Shown here: positions 23,101 through 35,040 of the stretch, one piece after another
Position numbering within the stretch: the stretch's first letter is position 1
Layout: each line of letters begins with the position of its first letter
Assembly: GCA_037952775.1 (NCBI GenBank)
Contig: JBANAY010000004.1
Location: forward strand, 2,542,001 to 2,606,000
Direction: 5' to 3'
DNA from: Clonostachys chloroleuca
Taxonomy: Eukaryota > Ascomycota > Sordariomycetes > Hypocreales > Bionectriaceae
Length of the DNA stretch: 64,000 bases
Notes under the pieces: model-generated
Told to the model about the DNA's origin: nothing
Seen by the model: only the letters and a program-made list of their open reading frames with translations
The model's database searches: none
Program-made: the position numbers and the translations under genes

Positions 23101-24902
23101 GATGTTTATATGGATCCCATAATAACCCACATCCCACCCCTTTTCTTGGGGATTGAGTTGTGGGCTCGGGTGCGCATTGCTCGATGGACGGGCAGAAAAT
23201 ATCAACAAGGAACCCGCACTAGAGAAGCACGCACATGCAGTGCTCTGCAAAGTGGTGCAAGCTATGGAGAACTCGGGAAAGCGGATCAACGCCCATGCCA
23301 CGCAATGGTACAGGGGAGAATCGGCTCACACGAATGCCAGCAAGCAGCACCTCATGCAAGGCGGTCTATGAGAATCGGAGCCCTCTGCGAATTGCAGAAA
23401 GGTGTCCAGCGGCTTGGTGCGCGCCGTCACGTCACTGATGTAGATCAAATTATAAAACCGGCCTGGTTAATTACCACTGCCAGCTACCTACCTATCTCAT
23501 CAACCTGAATGACCAGCTCGCTTGCGAGCAGGGACAGGTGCCGGAGGGAGGCAGGTGCCTGCACTCTTACCTGGCAAGAATAATTCATTTGCTGCATGAC
23601 GTTGTATGGATCGCCCACGCTCATACCCGGCAGGTTGGTCTTCCTTGAAAGAGAAATCCAGGCCGCTATCACCTGTTCGTATCGTGAACACTGCCACTTC
23701 CCACTGCGCCCCAACGCAGGCTTGCGTAGTACCTCCCCACTATCTCCCACTACATCCCCCAGGCTGGCGGGAGGTGCTTGCCAGCAAGATAGCAGTGGTT
23801 GTGGCATGTACATGGAGATCTCGTAAGGAGTACCTGCCCTGCATTCCCTTCGTACCTCTTCCCTCCCTCGCGCGTATGCTGTATGGGGTTGCGTGCGTGG
23901 AAATGGGTGGTAATCATACCAGTTCACTGCAGTCCCTCCAGCATACCATCACTCGCTGTTCCCCTGCGCTGGGCGGGTAGTCATCAGCCACGAATCTTCC
24001 GTAGGGCCCTCTGCCTCTTGTTCCCCGTCGTCCAAGGGTGCGTGTCGTCTGTCCCTTTTTTTTTTTGTTTAAAAAATTGTATCTTGGTCCAACTTCTTGG
24101 CTTTCTTTCTTTCCGTCGCCGCCCAACGCCCAGCACTCCGGGCATTGTGTCCGTAACGTCACTCACTCGTTTTCAAAGGTGTACCCGATTCTATTGGATG
24201 GTGAATCGCATTCACAGACGAATCGAACGTATCTACTCCACAGCAGGCATTCGCTCTTTTCACGCCGACAACCTGTCTGTTTGCTTCCATTCCTCGCGTC
24301 GAATATCGAGATCTACACAAGCTGAGCATCCGGCCGATTTGATTGCATGACACCTACGAATTGGAGCGGCGTACAGGGTTCTGTCTTTAGGGGAAGCCGC
24401 TACTTACTTAATAGGTAAATTTACCTGCAAGAAGAGGCGCTTTCGTCACGCTGTGAAACGACGCCAATCAACCCTCGTGAGAGGGCAACTCCACTTCTCC
24501 CATACATCTCCAGCTCTGCAAGCCGTCCCGGCTGCGGTTATTGCTCAGCTCAGCCGGCCCATCCAATCTTGCCTTGGCGCGACTCTACTAGACACCATGG
24601 CGCCAATGACGCCCCGACTCAAGATCCTGTCAGGTTCGTGTGGTCCTTGATTATGCAGTTTTTTTTTGCCCCATTCCTGTCATCTCTTTATTTCCAAGTT
24701 TCACGACGCTGCCATTTGATTTCCCGGATGGCGACTCAGACGACTGTGCCGCCGACTCCTACCCAGCCCTAATTTGTCCCCCGATACCTTGTTCTGCCCA
24801 ATAGTCATTCTCTTTCCCTCCATGATTGCTATTCCTCCGCGTATCGACTTGTTTCTAGTTCGAGCTGCCCCTTGAAGCAGCTCCGTTTGCTTTTGTTTTA
24901 AT
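20196..24902. other. Gene-poor region, 4.7 kb
   Basis: I found no reading frame with recognisable domains, no tRNA and no transposon ORF. The frames present are short and overlap on both strands without a convincing splice pattern. The stretch includes the promoter of the GST-like gene on the left. On the right is a pyrimidine-rich stretch from about 24040 to 24900 that is probably promoter and leader of the next gene. A rapidly evolving or non-coding transcript cannot be excluded. Confidence 0.4.
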
Positions 24903-27105
24903 ATGGCCGACGACGATCTAATGCACATTTGCTCAGTGGGCGGGAATCCGGTATCAGCTTTTTTATCATGGAGGCTTCAAGCCACCAACGCGTGCGACGT
25001 CACCTTAGTCTGGAAGTCGGGATATGAGCATGTTGCTCAATATGGCATCTCCTTCAAGTAAGTATCCCCAAGCGCTTGTCCTGTACGCCCTACTCTAACC
25101 CGGGTTCTCTTTTCTCTAGATCGCAAAGTTTCGGTAACGAGCGATTCAAACCTCGACGTGGTATGTTCATCTCCCGAAATCCCCTAGCCGCCGATGCCTT
25201 GTGTGACATTGAGCTCATTCGTGCCCTGGTGCAGTTGTCCGAAATCCCGAAGATGCCGCGGTTTCCAGAGAAGGCCCATTCGACTACGTTGTTCTCTGCG
25301 TCAAGGCGCTACCCGATGTTTATGATCTCGCTTCCGTTATCGATGCCGTCGTCACACCCCAACACACCTGTATCCTCATTAATACTACACACACGCTGGG
25401 CGTTGAAGCCGCCATTGAGGAACGATTTCCTACCAATGTCGTACTATCCCTGGTCTGCGGTGCTGAACTCACCCAACTTGGCCAGAGCGAATTTGAACAT
25501 AAGGGATCTACGAAGATGTGGATTGGCCCGGCGAATAAGAGCACCGAGATACCGCGAGCGATCCAAGAGGACATGGCACAGGCTTTGTCAATGACGTTGA
25601 GCACTGGGCAAGTCGAGTGCACCGTTTCTCCCAACATTAGGCAACAGCAATATGAGAGAGTAATCGGGTAAGTTGGAGATGCCAGGTCATCTGATGAGGT
25701 TTGCTAATGAATGTACAGGCCGATCGCATTCCATACTTCAAGCGTTATTTTCGAAACACCAAGTCACATCGCACTTCTCGAGAAAGTAGGCGTGAAGGAT
25801 TTAGTACACGGTGTCCTGGACGAGTTATTACATCTGGCCGAAGCAAATGGATGCAAATTCCCGCCCGAGTTTAAACAAAAAACGATCGACGAGATGACCG
25901 ACCCGAACGCCCCGGAAAGCATCATGTGGCAAGATTTTGTGGCTAGGAGACCTATGGAGGTTGAGACATACCTGGGCTCGCCCATTAAACTGGCGCGTGA
26001 ATCCCAGGTTGCCATCCCGCGCATCGAAACTCTCTATGCAATCCTTCACAGTATCAACATTACTAACCGGAACCGACCGAAGCCGGGTGAGGGCGGTCCT
26101 GCTTTCCCACCTGCCGGTCCACCTTCCGGATCACCAACGATGTCGTCAGTCCCACCCAGAATGCCTTCTCAAAATGGCCACCGTCCGATGATGGGACCAC
26201 CAAATGGTATGGGTATGCCGCCGCGAGGGCCCCGGCCTCGTACTTCTTCGAACTTTAGCCAGCCCGGCGGGATGCGCCGTGGCCCGCCGCCAGGCATGAA
26301 CGGAGGTCCCCCCAATGGCTACGGTAGACCTCCACACATGAATGGAGGAGGTTCGAGAGCCCCTTCTCGACGAGGATCGATGGATGGCAACGAGCTGGAA
26401 GAATTCTCCCATCTCGTGGTGTATGATAACATTCCCGAAGGCCAGGAACCATCTGGGCGGGGTGATCCTGCCGATCCCCGCGAAAGAGAGTATCAGCTTC
26501 GTCAACGAGAACTTGCACTCAGAGAGCAGGAGATGCGGTCAAGACGAGGTCCTCCGCCAGGCCCAGGCCCAGGACCCGGCCCCGGACCTGGCCGTAGAGG
26601 TCCACACCCCATGCGCCATAGCCAGCAGGCGTTTGATGACGATGAAGACGACGATTACTATGTTGATCCGATGAACAACCCGGCTACTCCAGTAATTGAC
26701 CCCGATAATTTTGACATGATGAGTATGACCTCGAGGAAAAACCGAAAAGCTCCGGGCCCTTCTGCTGGTCAATTGCGCCAAAATCCAGAAAATGGTGGGC
26801 CGCCATCATCGAGAGGGAACAGATTCCGTCCCAATTTTGGCCGGCATCGTACCAGCCAAATCCATGCACCTGTAACGACCGAAAATATACTAGATGACGC
26901 CTTAATGACTACCACCTCCAATCGATACGGCACAGTCGATCGGGGGACAATGGGAGCAAACTCCCGAGCGAACTCTCTCACAGCTTCGAGGATGGATGAA
27001 ATTCAATACGGGGGTCCCAATGGTCCACCAGGGACACCAGGTATGAACGGTGGATTCCCTCGAAATAGGCCAATGATTAAACAAAGGGAAGCCAACGGGT
27101 GGTAA
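24903..27105 (+). CDS. Ketopantoate reductase-fold (ApbA/PanE, Mug72-like) protein with a long disordered tail
   Basis: Four exons (24903-25057, 25120-25160, 25235-25667, 25719-27105) give 671 residues. Residues ~1-340 form an ApbA/PanE-type domain: a Rossmann start with a CSVGGNPVSAFLSWRL loop, a FDYVVLCVKALPDV strand and helix, and a C-terminal helical part (SHIALLEKVGVKDL). Residues ~345-671 are low-complexity: Gly/Pro/Met-rich, a run of GP dipeptides near 26560-26595, and an acidic stretch around 26637-26670. Classical PanE is about 300-350 residues, so the tail doubles the protein. The glycine-rich loop is VGGNP rather than GxGxxG, so NADPH binding is uncertain. The family call is good; the reaction is not assured. 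Confidence 0.82.
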
Positions 27106-27626
27106 AAATTGGCAACCATACTATCATGGTCACTTCTTGTAATTGTTTTTTACTTCATTTTGTCAATTCGCAACTAGGGGGTAATAGTTTTATACATGAC
27201 GGGTTGCTTGGGTTTTGATAAAGACAAAGAAATGGGGGCATTATTACACAAATAGCCAATTTCGCGGGACATTCTTGAATCGACGAATACAGTATCTCTT
27301 TTGAACATCAACTAACTTACCATACTATGGCTATCATAGCTCGTCTCTGAGATAAGAAATATATAGGTTTGTTTAGAATGGGAACTAGGCCTAGAGCTAC
27401 TGTACGCACGGTGGAATAATGAAGACTTCGATCATCTGCTTCAAATCTGTCCTTTATCGACACACCTCGACGTGCGTTGCTGGCTGTGGTGGCTACTAAC
27501 ATTAACCCTTGGGAAACCGGGAGGGGCGCGAGAGACGTCAACAAACAAGGCTACAGGGACTCCACACGCAGCGCCCTGCTTCCTTCAACTACACGACCCC
27601 AATCACGTCTCCTAAATTGAAACACA
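27106..27626. other. Intergenic region upstream of hsk3
   Basis: This 521-bp AT-rich stretch should hold the 3' UTR of the upstream gene and the hsk3 promoter. I see nothing else. Confidence 0.45.
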
Positions 27627-28050
27627 ATGGCGACAAGAATCACTGGCGGCACAACTCAGAGCATCCATCGTGGAGGTTCGGGGTCTTCGAGCGGTAGTGT
27701 TTTGAAGTCACGGCAGCTCGTAAGTCCAACTTGCCCGTCAATGGAGCTGCCCTGCCAGTTCAACGCTAACCTCAAGGTTTTGCTATGTTTGTCGCCATGG
27801 TAGGCTCAACTGCATTCACAACTATCACAACTTTCGGCGAACTTGTCGGACACGGAGAATTTGTTGAGAATGACGAGCGTGCAGGCAGAGGCGATGAGGG
27901 GCCTGGGAGCCTGGCATGGTGGCTTGTATGTTTCTTCCTTCAACCTTGCTGTCCCGCGCTACCCTATAGCTAACATCACGCTCGCCGAATAGGTTCATGG
28001 CGGCGAGCAAAGTTCTTGGAGAGGAGAGTGTCAAGGAAGCGGGCAGATGA
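27627..28050 (+). CDS. hsk3: DASH/Dam1 complex subunit Hsk3
   Basis: Small coiled-coil subunit of the kinetochore DASH ring that couples chromosomes to microtubules. Exons 27627-27719, 27804-27925 and 27993-28050 give 90 residues. After a Ser/Gly-rich N-terminus, exon 2 encodes QLHSQLSQLSANLSDTENLL, a heptad helix typical of Hsk3. It continues through MTSVQAEAMRGLGAWHGG to FMAASKVLGEES. The acceptor used is TAG at 27801-27803. An earlier AAG acceptor meets a stop codon eight codons later, in frame with exon 1. A different frame through exon 2 is also open but resembles nothing. Confidence 0.85.
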
Positions 28051-28523
28051 AACTGATATGTATTGATATTGCCTTCCCTTTGTGGTTATTTAATGCTACC
28101 CAGTAATGTCCAGTTCTAGCTGGCTTATTGAATTTCGGACCAAGATCCTGTGTCCAATCCCAACATACTGGCTGGATGCTGATGGGGTCTTAATTTCCAT
28201 GAGAATATTCATCCCATCTTTTGAATCTCGTGACCCACGGTCCCCCTACATATCATGTTCCCAGGAAGAAGGCAGGAATGATAGGGCGCTGGAAGAAACC
28301 GTAGAGAGCGCCTGGAGGATCAAGACGTCTTCTTCCCGAGAACAGCACTCATGCGCCCTGGCACTAGAGGTCCGCTTATTCTACTCAAACTGCTATTTTC
28401 TAGCAGTGATTTGGTTTGGTGGTCGGCACAATTCAAAGAGAGGCTAGCGGCCGACGGCATGTGAGGAAAGGTCTACGCATTGTCGACTGTCAGTGCAGCT
28501 ATAAGACTGCACCAGGCGCTCGC
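28051..28523. other. Convergent 3' region hsk3 / rpr2
   Basis: This 473-bp stretch between converging genes shows no recognisable feature. Confidence 0.4.
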
Positions 28524-29045
28524 TCACGTAGCATAAGGTAGGCCTTGATCGAGTTTCTCAGTGGGGGGCTCTTTCTCAGCGTCCTTTTTTGAAACCCGAA
28601 GCGGTTTTCTTATTTGCTTGGGAGCAGACACTGGATATCGTTTTGCATGGCCACAACTGATACAACGAACAACTAGAATATCGGCCCAAGATTTTCGACC
28701 ACCTTTGCTGCGGTTCTCGACAGTTGAATGGCATGTTTCACCTTCAATCTGGAGTGTGTCACAGAATTTGCAAACCTCCTGCTTCATATCCCGGCTCTGT
28801 CGAATCACCGCCTTTAGAGACACAGACCTCATATTGGACAGGTACTGGCGAGAAAGATTCATCTCGGCATTGGAAGTTTGGTTGGGGGTAGTTGCAGATT
28901 TGTTTCGGGCAACCTGTGAATTGCCGGCCGCAGCCGTCTTATGTGTTGCACTCAGGGCCAAATAATGTGCTGCTTGGTGGAGGTAGGAGACTCGACTGTA
29001 GATGTGTCTATTAGAGACGCCAGCTGGGCCTTTCGCTTTTGCCAT
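28524..29045 (-). CDS. rpr2: RNase P/MRP protein subunit Rpr2/Rpp21
   Basis: Subunit of nuclear ribonuclease P, which removes tRNA 5' leaders. A single exon encodes 173 residues. The Rpr2 zinc ribbon is visible: CKFCDT near the middle and CISCGHAKRYP about 40 residues later, supplying four cysteines. A helical N-terminus (HIYSRVSYLHQAAHYLAL) and a basic tail flank it, as in archaeal and eukaryotic Rpp21. Snm1 of RNase MRP is a relative, but the length and ribbon spacing fit Rpr2 better. It shares a 361-bp divergent promoter with sub2. Confidence 0.87.
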   Translation of the reverse strand: MAKAKGPAGVSNRHIYSRVSYLHQAAHYLALSATHKTAAAGNSQVARNKSATTPNQTSNAEMNLSRQYLSNMRSVSLKAVIRQSRDMKQEVCKFCDTLQIEGETCHSTVENRSKGGRKSWADILVVRCISCGHAKRYPVSAPKQIRKPLRVSKKDAEKEPPTEKLDQGLPYAT

Positions 29046-29406
29046 TTTGAAGATATGGGTGGTGTTCCGTGATAGATCTAGTAGTTTCTGTGCTACTAGC
29101 CTCGAAGCTTCCTGTGAGGTGGCACGTGCAACGCGTTGACGAGATCACGTGATATACGCACGGTCCACCTCTGCTACGCGAACTCCGTCGCCTCAGCCTC
29201 AACGATCACCAAGCCTCCCTGCAGAAACCTGTCACCCTTGGTTTTCTCTCCTCCTCCAGGCTCAAACAACATCTGCGGCAACCAAGTCGTGTCTGTTACA
29301 CTACGCGACACGACATACATCGTCTCGTGCCAACCACCTTTCTCAAAACTACTTTTCTCATACTTGCTCTCCCCAGTCTTTCGACTCGCTCAACCATCTG
29401 TCCATC
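29046..29406. promoter_or_regulatory. Divergent promoter rpr2 / sub2 with CACGTG palindromes
   Basis: This 361-bp stretch separates divergent start codons. It carries CACGTG at 29123-29128 and TCACGTGA at 29145-29152. The arrangement suggests shared control of two RNA-processing genes, which is an inference. Confidence 0.5.
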
Positions 29407-31480
29407 ATGTCTCACGAAGAGGATCTCATCGACTACTCCGACGAGGAAATCGGCGGCAACGAGACCGCCGCTGCCTCCAACGGCAAGAAGGGCGACCCCG
29501 CTGCCGGCAACAACGTCGACAAGAAGGGTAGCTATGTCGGCATCCACTCGACCGGCTTCCGCGACTTTCTGCTGAAGCCCGAATTGATTCGAGCCATCGG
29601 CGATTGCGGTTTCGAGCATCCATCGGAGGGTTAGTCTCTCATTCTAATACCCTAAGTCATCAAACCCCCTCCTGTCAAGCGTCCGTCCATTCCACAGCAA
29701 TGCTGTGCAGCATCCGAGAGAAGTGCCCGCCTTGGCAGCATCAAAGTAGCAGGAGCTTTGTTTTTGGGAGGCCCTAGCTTCATACATATCGCGACAGTTG
29801 CGTAACTGTCTGCCCAGTGCGCAGTGTGAGATCCAGTCAATGGACTGCTTCAGCCCACCGCCTGTGGTGTTACCAAGCGTGAAAAGAAGATATGGACCAG
29901 ACAAGCCAGCAAGCCGCCAGTTGGTGGTGGCTCGCTGGGCTATCGTGGGAAGGAGAACATCACAGGGAAAGACATAGTCTTTCCTTTGTGCTTCCCTCCC
30001 TAACCCTTACCTACCCCACCTCCCAAACTCACCACGTTCTTGTTGTGATTACGATGTGAGTCACTAAGCAGAACCGTGTTGCTATATCTCGATTCTCTCC
30101 CACGATAACTTGTCTTGGCGAATTCTCGGTATCAAATTCTCTGCTGCGATGATGGACGGACACATGGCGCACAGTCAAATCGTTGCTACTTCTTGGAACA
30201 CCCATCTAACGTCCTTCGAACGATAGTTCAGCAAACTTGCATTCCCCAGGCACTCCTCGGTGGTGATATCATTTGCCAGGCCAAGTCAGGTCTCGGAAAG
30301 ACTGCTGTCTTCGTCTTGGCCACTCTGCAGCAAATTGAGCCCGTTAATGGCGAGGCCTCTGTTGTCGTCATGTGTCACACTCGTGAGCTGGCCTACCAGA
30401 TTCGCGATGAGTACAACCGATTTAGTAAATACATGCCCGACATCAAGACTGGCGTCTTCTACGGCGGCACTCCCATCAACAAGGACATTGAAACCATCAA
30501 GAACAAAGACACCTGCCCCCATATCATTGTCGGTACTCCCGGTCGACTTAAGGCTCTGGTTGGGACAAGGCACTTCGACTTGGCAGCGTTCGTATCTTCG
30601 TTCTTGATGAGTGCGACAAGATGCTAGAGCAACCTGGTAGGTCACGCCTCGCTCATTAGGAACCTCGAACGGATTCATGTCTGACTATAAAACAATAGAT
30701 ATGCGCACTGATGTACAGGATGTCTTCCGCGCCACGCCCCAGCAGAAGCAGGTTATGATGTTTTCGGCCACCCTCTCAGACAGCATCAAGCCTATCTGCC
30801 GCAAGTTCATGCAGAATCCCACAGAACACTATGTTGACGAAGATACCAAGCTCACGCTCCACGGTCTTCAGCAATACTACATAAAGCTCGAGGAGAATGA
30901 GAAGAACAGAAAGCTGAATGATCTTCTTGATGAGCTTCAGTTCAACCAGGTCATCATTTTCGTCAAGAGCACTCGTCGTGCAAACGAGCTTGACAAGCTG
31001 CTACGCGAATGCAACTTCCCATCCATCGCTGTCCACTCCGGTGTCAGCCAAGAGGAACGGTAAGATACTCCAATTATTGAAGGGTAATCGTCTCCTTACT
31101 AACCAAACCTAACAACAGTATCCGCCGCTACAAGGAGTTCAAGGAGTTCAAGAAGAGAATCTGCGTGGCTACTGATGTTTTCGGCCGTGGTATTGATATT
31201 GAACGTATCAACCTGGCTATCAACTACGATCTCACTACCGAAGCCGACTCTTACCTCCACAGAGTTGGTCGTGCCGGCCGTTTCGGTACGAAGGGTCTGG
31301 CCATCTCTTTCGTCAGCAGTGAGGAGGATGCCAACGTGCTTAAGGAGATTGAGAAGCGTTTCGAGGTTGCCCTTCCGTAAGTCGATTCCCTCGTGTGATG
31401 CATGGATTTTTAGAAGCTAATGGTCCTGTAGTGAATTCCCCAAGGAAGGTGTTGATGCTAGCACCTACATGGCATCTTAA
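29407..31480 (+). CDS. sub2: DEAD-box RNA helicase Sub2 (UAP56), with an apparent 1-nt deletion
   Basis: Spliceosomal and mRNA-export ATPase of the TREX complex. Exons: 29407-29629, 30227-30636, 30699-31059, 31119-31376 and 31432-31480. Motifs in order: QTCIPQAL (Q motif), AKSGLGKTA (Walker A), TPGRL, DECD (the Sub2-type variant of DEAD), SAT, and [10 protein letters not shown]. The C-terminus is [16 protein letters not shown]. Exons sum to 1301 nt, one short of a multiple of three. The frame breaks near 30560, in the stretch after TPGRLKALV: upstream reads one frame, and VLDECDKML reads the next. One missing base in CTGGTT/GGGAC explains it; the intact protein would be about 433 residues. 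Intron 1 is 597 nt, far longer than the others. Probably an assembly indel in an essential gene. Confidence 0.95.
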
Positions 31481-34400
31481 GGTGCTACCTAAGAGCCTAG
31501 AATATATCTCTGGCTAGAATTCAGATCGTGTCCCATAGGGATAGGAAGAGGATGTGATTTTTAACAGGAAATGGAAAACGGGAGATATCGCGAATTGCTA
31601 ACATGAAATTCTCCTGGTCGTCGAGGTATTGTCAGTTTACGATAAGATTCAATCTCAATCGCACAGAATTGTCCACGCCTCTGCATGTTAACCAATAATA
31701 ACACTGTCATAAATTGCGCTCTTAGCCTCACCCAGTGAAGTATGCCGAGTATTCTCGATATATCACATGGCTGATGAGTTTAGTGTAAACACATGTTCTC
31801 TCGGAGGCTCGGTCCTATAAGATGGCCTGTTTTTCTGCTTACTAGTGATGACTACAGACAGCTGTACTGCGACGTGTCCGTCATTCTCTCGTAAATATAA
31901 TACACTTTTGCGACGAAACGGGACATATTTGTCATCGAAATAAGTTGTGTCTTCGCATTTCATCGAGGTAGGGAATTCTTGTACGAATCATTTGACTCTT
32001 CAGATTTTCAGAGGGCCATGAAAGAGGCTTTGACGTTCGCCTCTGAGCAGGTACGCACGAAAAGTACCTGGAGATCAGCCGCCTCGGACACCACGCCAAT
32101 CGGCGGTCCCTTAGGACATCAATACATGCACATTCAGTCTAGAGCTTTAAAGAAGGTTCTGACAGCCATCACGCTGCTCAGCTCTTATCACCCGATGGCC
32201 AGGTTTTTCCCGGGTATTGTAGGAGATGGCGAATAGCCTGGGTTGTTTGCTTGAAAGAAATCCTGATCCCTGATCATGGGGAACACCAATGTGTACCTAC
32301 TGTCCGCAACCATGTAGTGGTACGTACTTGGGTAGCTCGATGCAGTGCTACATCATGATACAGCGCCACGCCCCTTGATTATCATTCCTGTGTTCACAGC
32401 GCCCGGTGTGCCTTCGGTAGTAGGCAGGCGCCTCCTATCTCAGATCCAGCCATGGTGCTTTTCGTCCGCGGTGGCAAAGCAACTCCCCACAAGGAGGAAA
32501 TCGATGTTCAGGTGCGACGCGTCGGCTGTAATGACTGGCTGAGCCACACACCTCGTAATGATCGAGCACAAGCGACTGAGAAAAAAAAATTTGCTACGGG
32601 GGATGATGATGTGAGTGTGCCTGCTAATTAGTCGTCGGTCACCCCTTTTGGCAGAATCTTTCGTTTGGCGGTTCGTTGACTCATCGTGTGCCACACACCC
32701 CGATGGTCATCTCCACCAGCGCCAGGCGTCAGCCTATGGCTCTCCACGCCACTCATCGGCGAGCCAACCCCGCTCCTCAGCCTGGAGGAAGTCTAGAATT
32801 CCCTGGGGTTGTATCCAACCGTGTATTGATTGATTGGCGTTATCGACGAGACACGGGAGATGTAGATAATCTATTCCGGTTGATTATACGTGTACCCGTA
32901 TTCTAGACCGTGTGTCGGGAAGATGCGGTTTCAACTCTCCGATTACGATACCATCGATGTTCAATAAAGGTGCGGAACGACGAGTTAGTGAAACACCAAT
33001 CATCCAAACAGCTCCAACGAGAGCGTCAGCCGATACGGCATAGGGCCACCAACAGACCCTCATATTGAGTAGCATAGCCGACGTCAACAACAGTCTAGGC
33101 TCGAACCACAGGTAGCCTTGCTATTGATGAAGCTGCGGAATGGGAGACTGTAGGGTAGCAGGAAAAGGAGTGGATTCAAGGCTCTGTGCCTGAGGTATCC
33201 AGATCGACACCTCCTTGCATGTATGAGCCTCTCGCCACAAAGAGTGGAAGTCTGGCCGTACCGATTGGCCAAATGCATTAGTCTCTACCTGATCTGCACT
33301 TCAAATATGAAAGGAAGAATTGGTAAATCAAGCTTGGAATAGGTCGAGGGCGAATCAGATCCCTCCTCTTAACACTCCTGGTGGGAGGCGTCACGTGAGG
33401 TGCAGAGAAAATCCGCCAGGTGTTGCTGCACCACTGGGCATAATCATAATCACTTCTCACCTGCCACTGTGTCTAGGCGATCAGTTCCCTTGGCGGCTAT
33501 GTTAGGAGGGGGCCAGAGATGCAGGAACTGCCAGCTTGATCTGTCGGTGGTGGTTGGGATTGCGGTGTCAGCAAGGAGAGCGGGGTCAGTAGCGATAAAC
33601 GCCCGTGGGCTGATTGTCTCGCCTCGACTCTTAGCTGACGAGGGGAGACTGTCGAGACGCGTTAATTGCCAAACACGAAGATGACCTCAGTCTCGTTCTA
33701 CGCATGAACCATGGGATTCCCAGATGCTGCCTGGACGGCGTGAAGAGATGAATGTGACTCAGAGCGCGCTGGGCCAGCTCATGCGTTGCCCAACTGCCCC
33801 AAGATGTTCGGCACGGAGTGGATTGGGCTCCTTGCACGCCGTTGCTGTCAAACCGCTGGGTGCACCGCCTCCGGTTGGATGGGCGATTCTAGAATGCCCA
33901 GGCCCAAGACGAAACGAACGGATGGGAATGCGCCTCCGTGCTTGATTCGCATGGTGCATTCACGCGCTTCACGGCCGAGACGTGCCTAAGCGCCAGGCTG
34001 AGCGAGTCAAGAAGACGTCATCCGCGACTGGTAGGCAGAAGGGCAACTCCGAAGTCCGGCATGGGCGAGGCAGGGAAATGATAACGTGACTGGCGAGCCA
34101 TGATGACGAAGGTTTTGTAGGTCATGTTCACGCCCATTCTGCTAATAATACAACTATTCCAGGACACGCACTAGGCTGGAAAGTATTATTAGACCCGCTC
34201 TGGGAACAAGAGGTAGGAGTCATCGCATTACCCACGACTGGGTGGACTGGGCTGGGCTGGGCTTATCTGGCTTGGCAGTGCTGGCGCAGAGTGAAAACCA
34301 AAAATGCCCTTTCCCTTTCAGTCGTGATGGACAGTGTGGCTTGAACCACACCCCGAAGAGGGGGAGGGAGGCGCTTGCGCTACCACTGGCAGTCCAGACT

Positions 34401-35040
34401 GGCGTCTAGAGAGGCGGGAGAAGCCAGGAAAAATTCAAATGGCGAAGAACAAACCTTCTCCCACCCTCTGGCGACGGAAGGGGTTTGGCTGAAGAATTAA
34501 TTTGGAGCAGGTAGGGTCGTATTTGCGTGTCGCAGGCTCGACGGATTCCTCAGTACACCGAAGCCTGCGAACAGGGGATTGCTCTGGTTGCAGCTGCTGG
34601 CCATTCAGAGAGGCACCTTGTGGCAGAGGGGAGGTGGGCCGGACAACTGACGAGCTGCAGCCGGAGCCAATCAGGGGCGGTTTAAATGCAGCCATGCTGG
34701 CCACTTGATACTGGTAGGCTGGGATGGATGGTTGGGCTGCGGTGCTGTGCTGTGCAGTGCTGTGCCTGCGTGTACCACGGCTGGTGTGCGTCTGTGCTGC
34801 GCTACCAGGTAATTAGAGGTACCGACATGGAGCGCTGCTGGGTCCATCTCCCCCCATCACGGGCAGGGAGTGATGACTAGAGGCGGTACGTATCTGCCTG
34901 GCCGACTGGACGGTCCAGCTCACACGTAACTGGCTGCTGGGTACCATGGATTCCCCGCCCACCCGGGGCTGCGTCGAGGTACCAACTGCTTCAACCCCCA
35001 TCCCATTCCCTCAAAACGACCAAGGCCCCTCTAGCACTCT
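31481..35040. other. Gene-poor region, 3.6 kb
   Basis: No convincing gene, tRNA or transposon. Small frames on both strands lack known motifs. Around 34230-34265 and 34735-34770 there are short G/C/T-rich low-complexity runs (GGGCT- and GCTGT-type). The stretch probably includes distal promoter of the cyclin gene to the right. Confidence 0.4.

Noticed and set aside
27785..27973. Open frame through the middle of hsk3
   Set aside because: It is an out-of-phase reading of exon 2. The spliced frame gives the coiled-coil Hsk3 protein instead.
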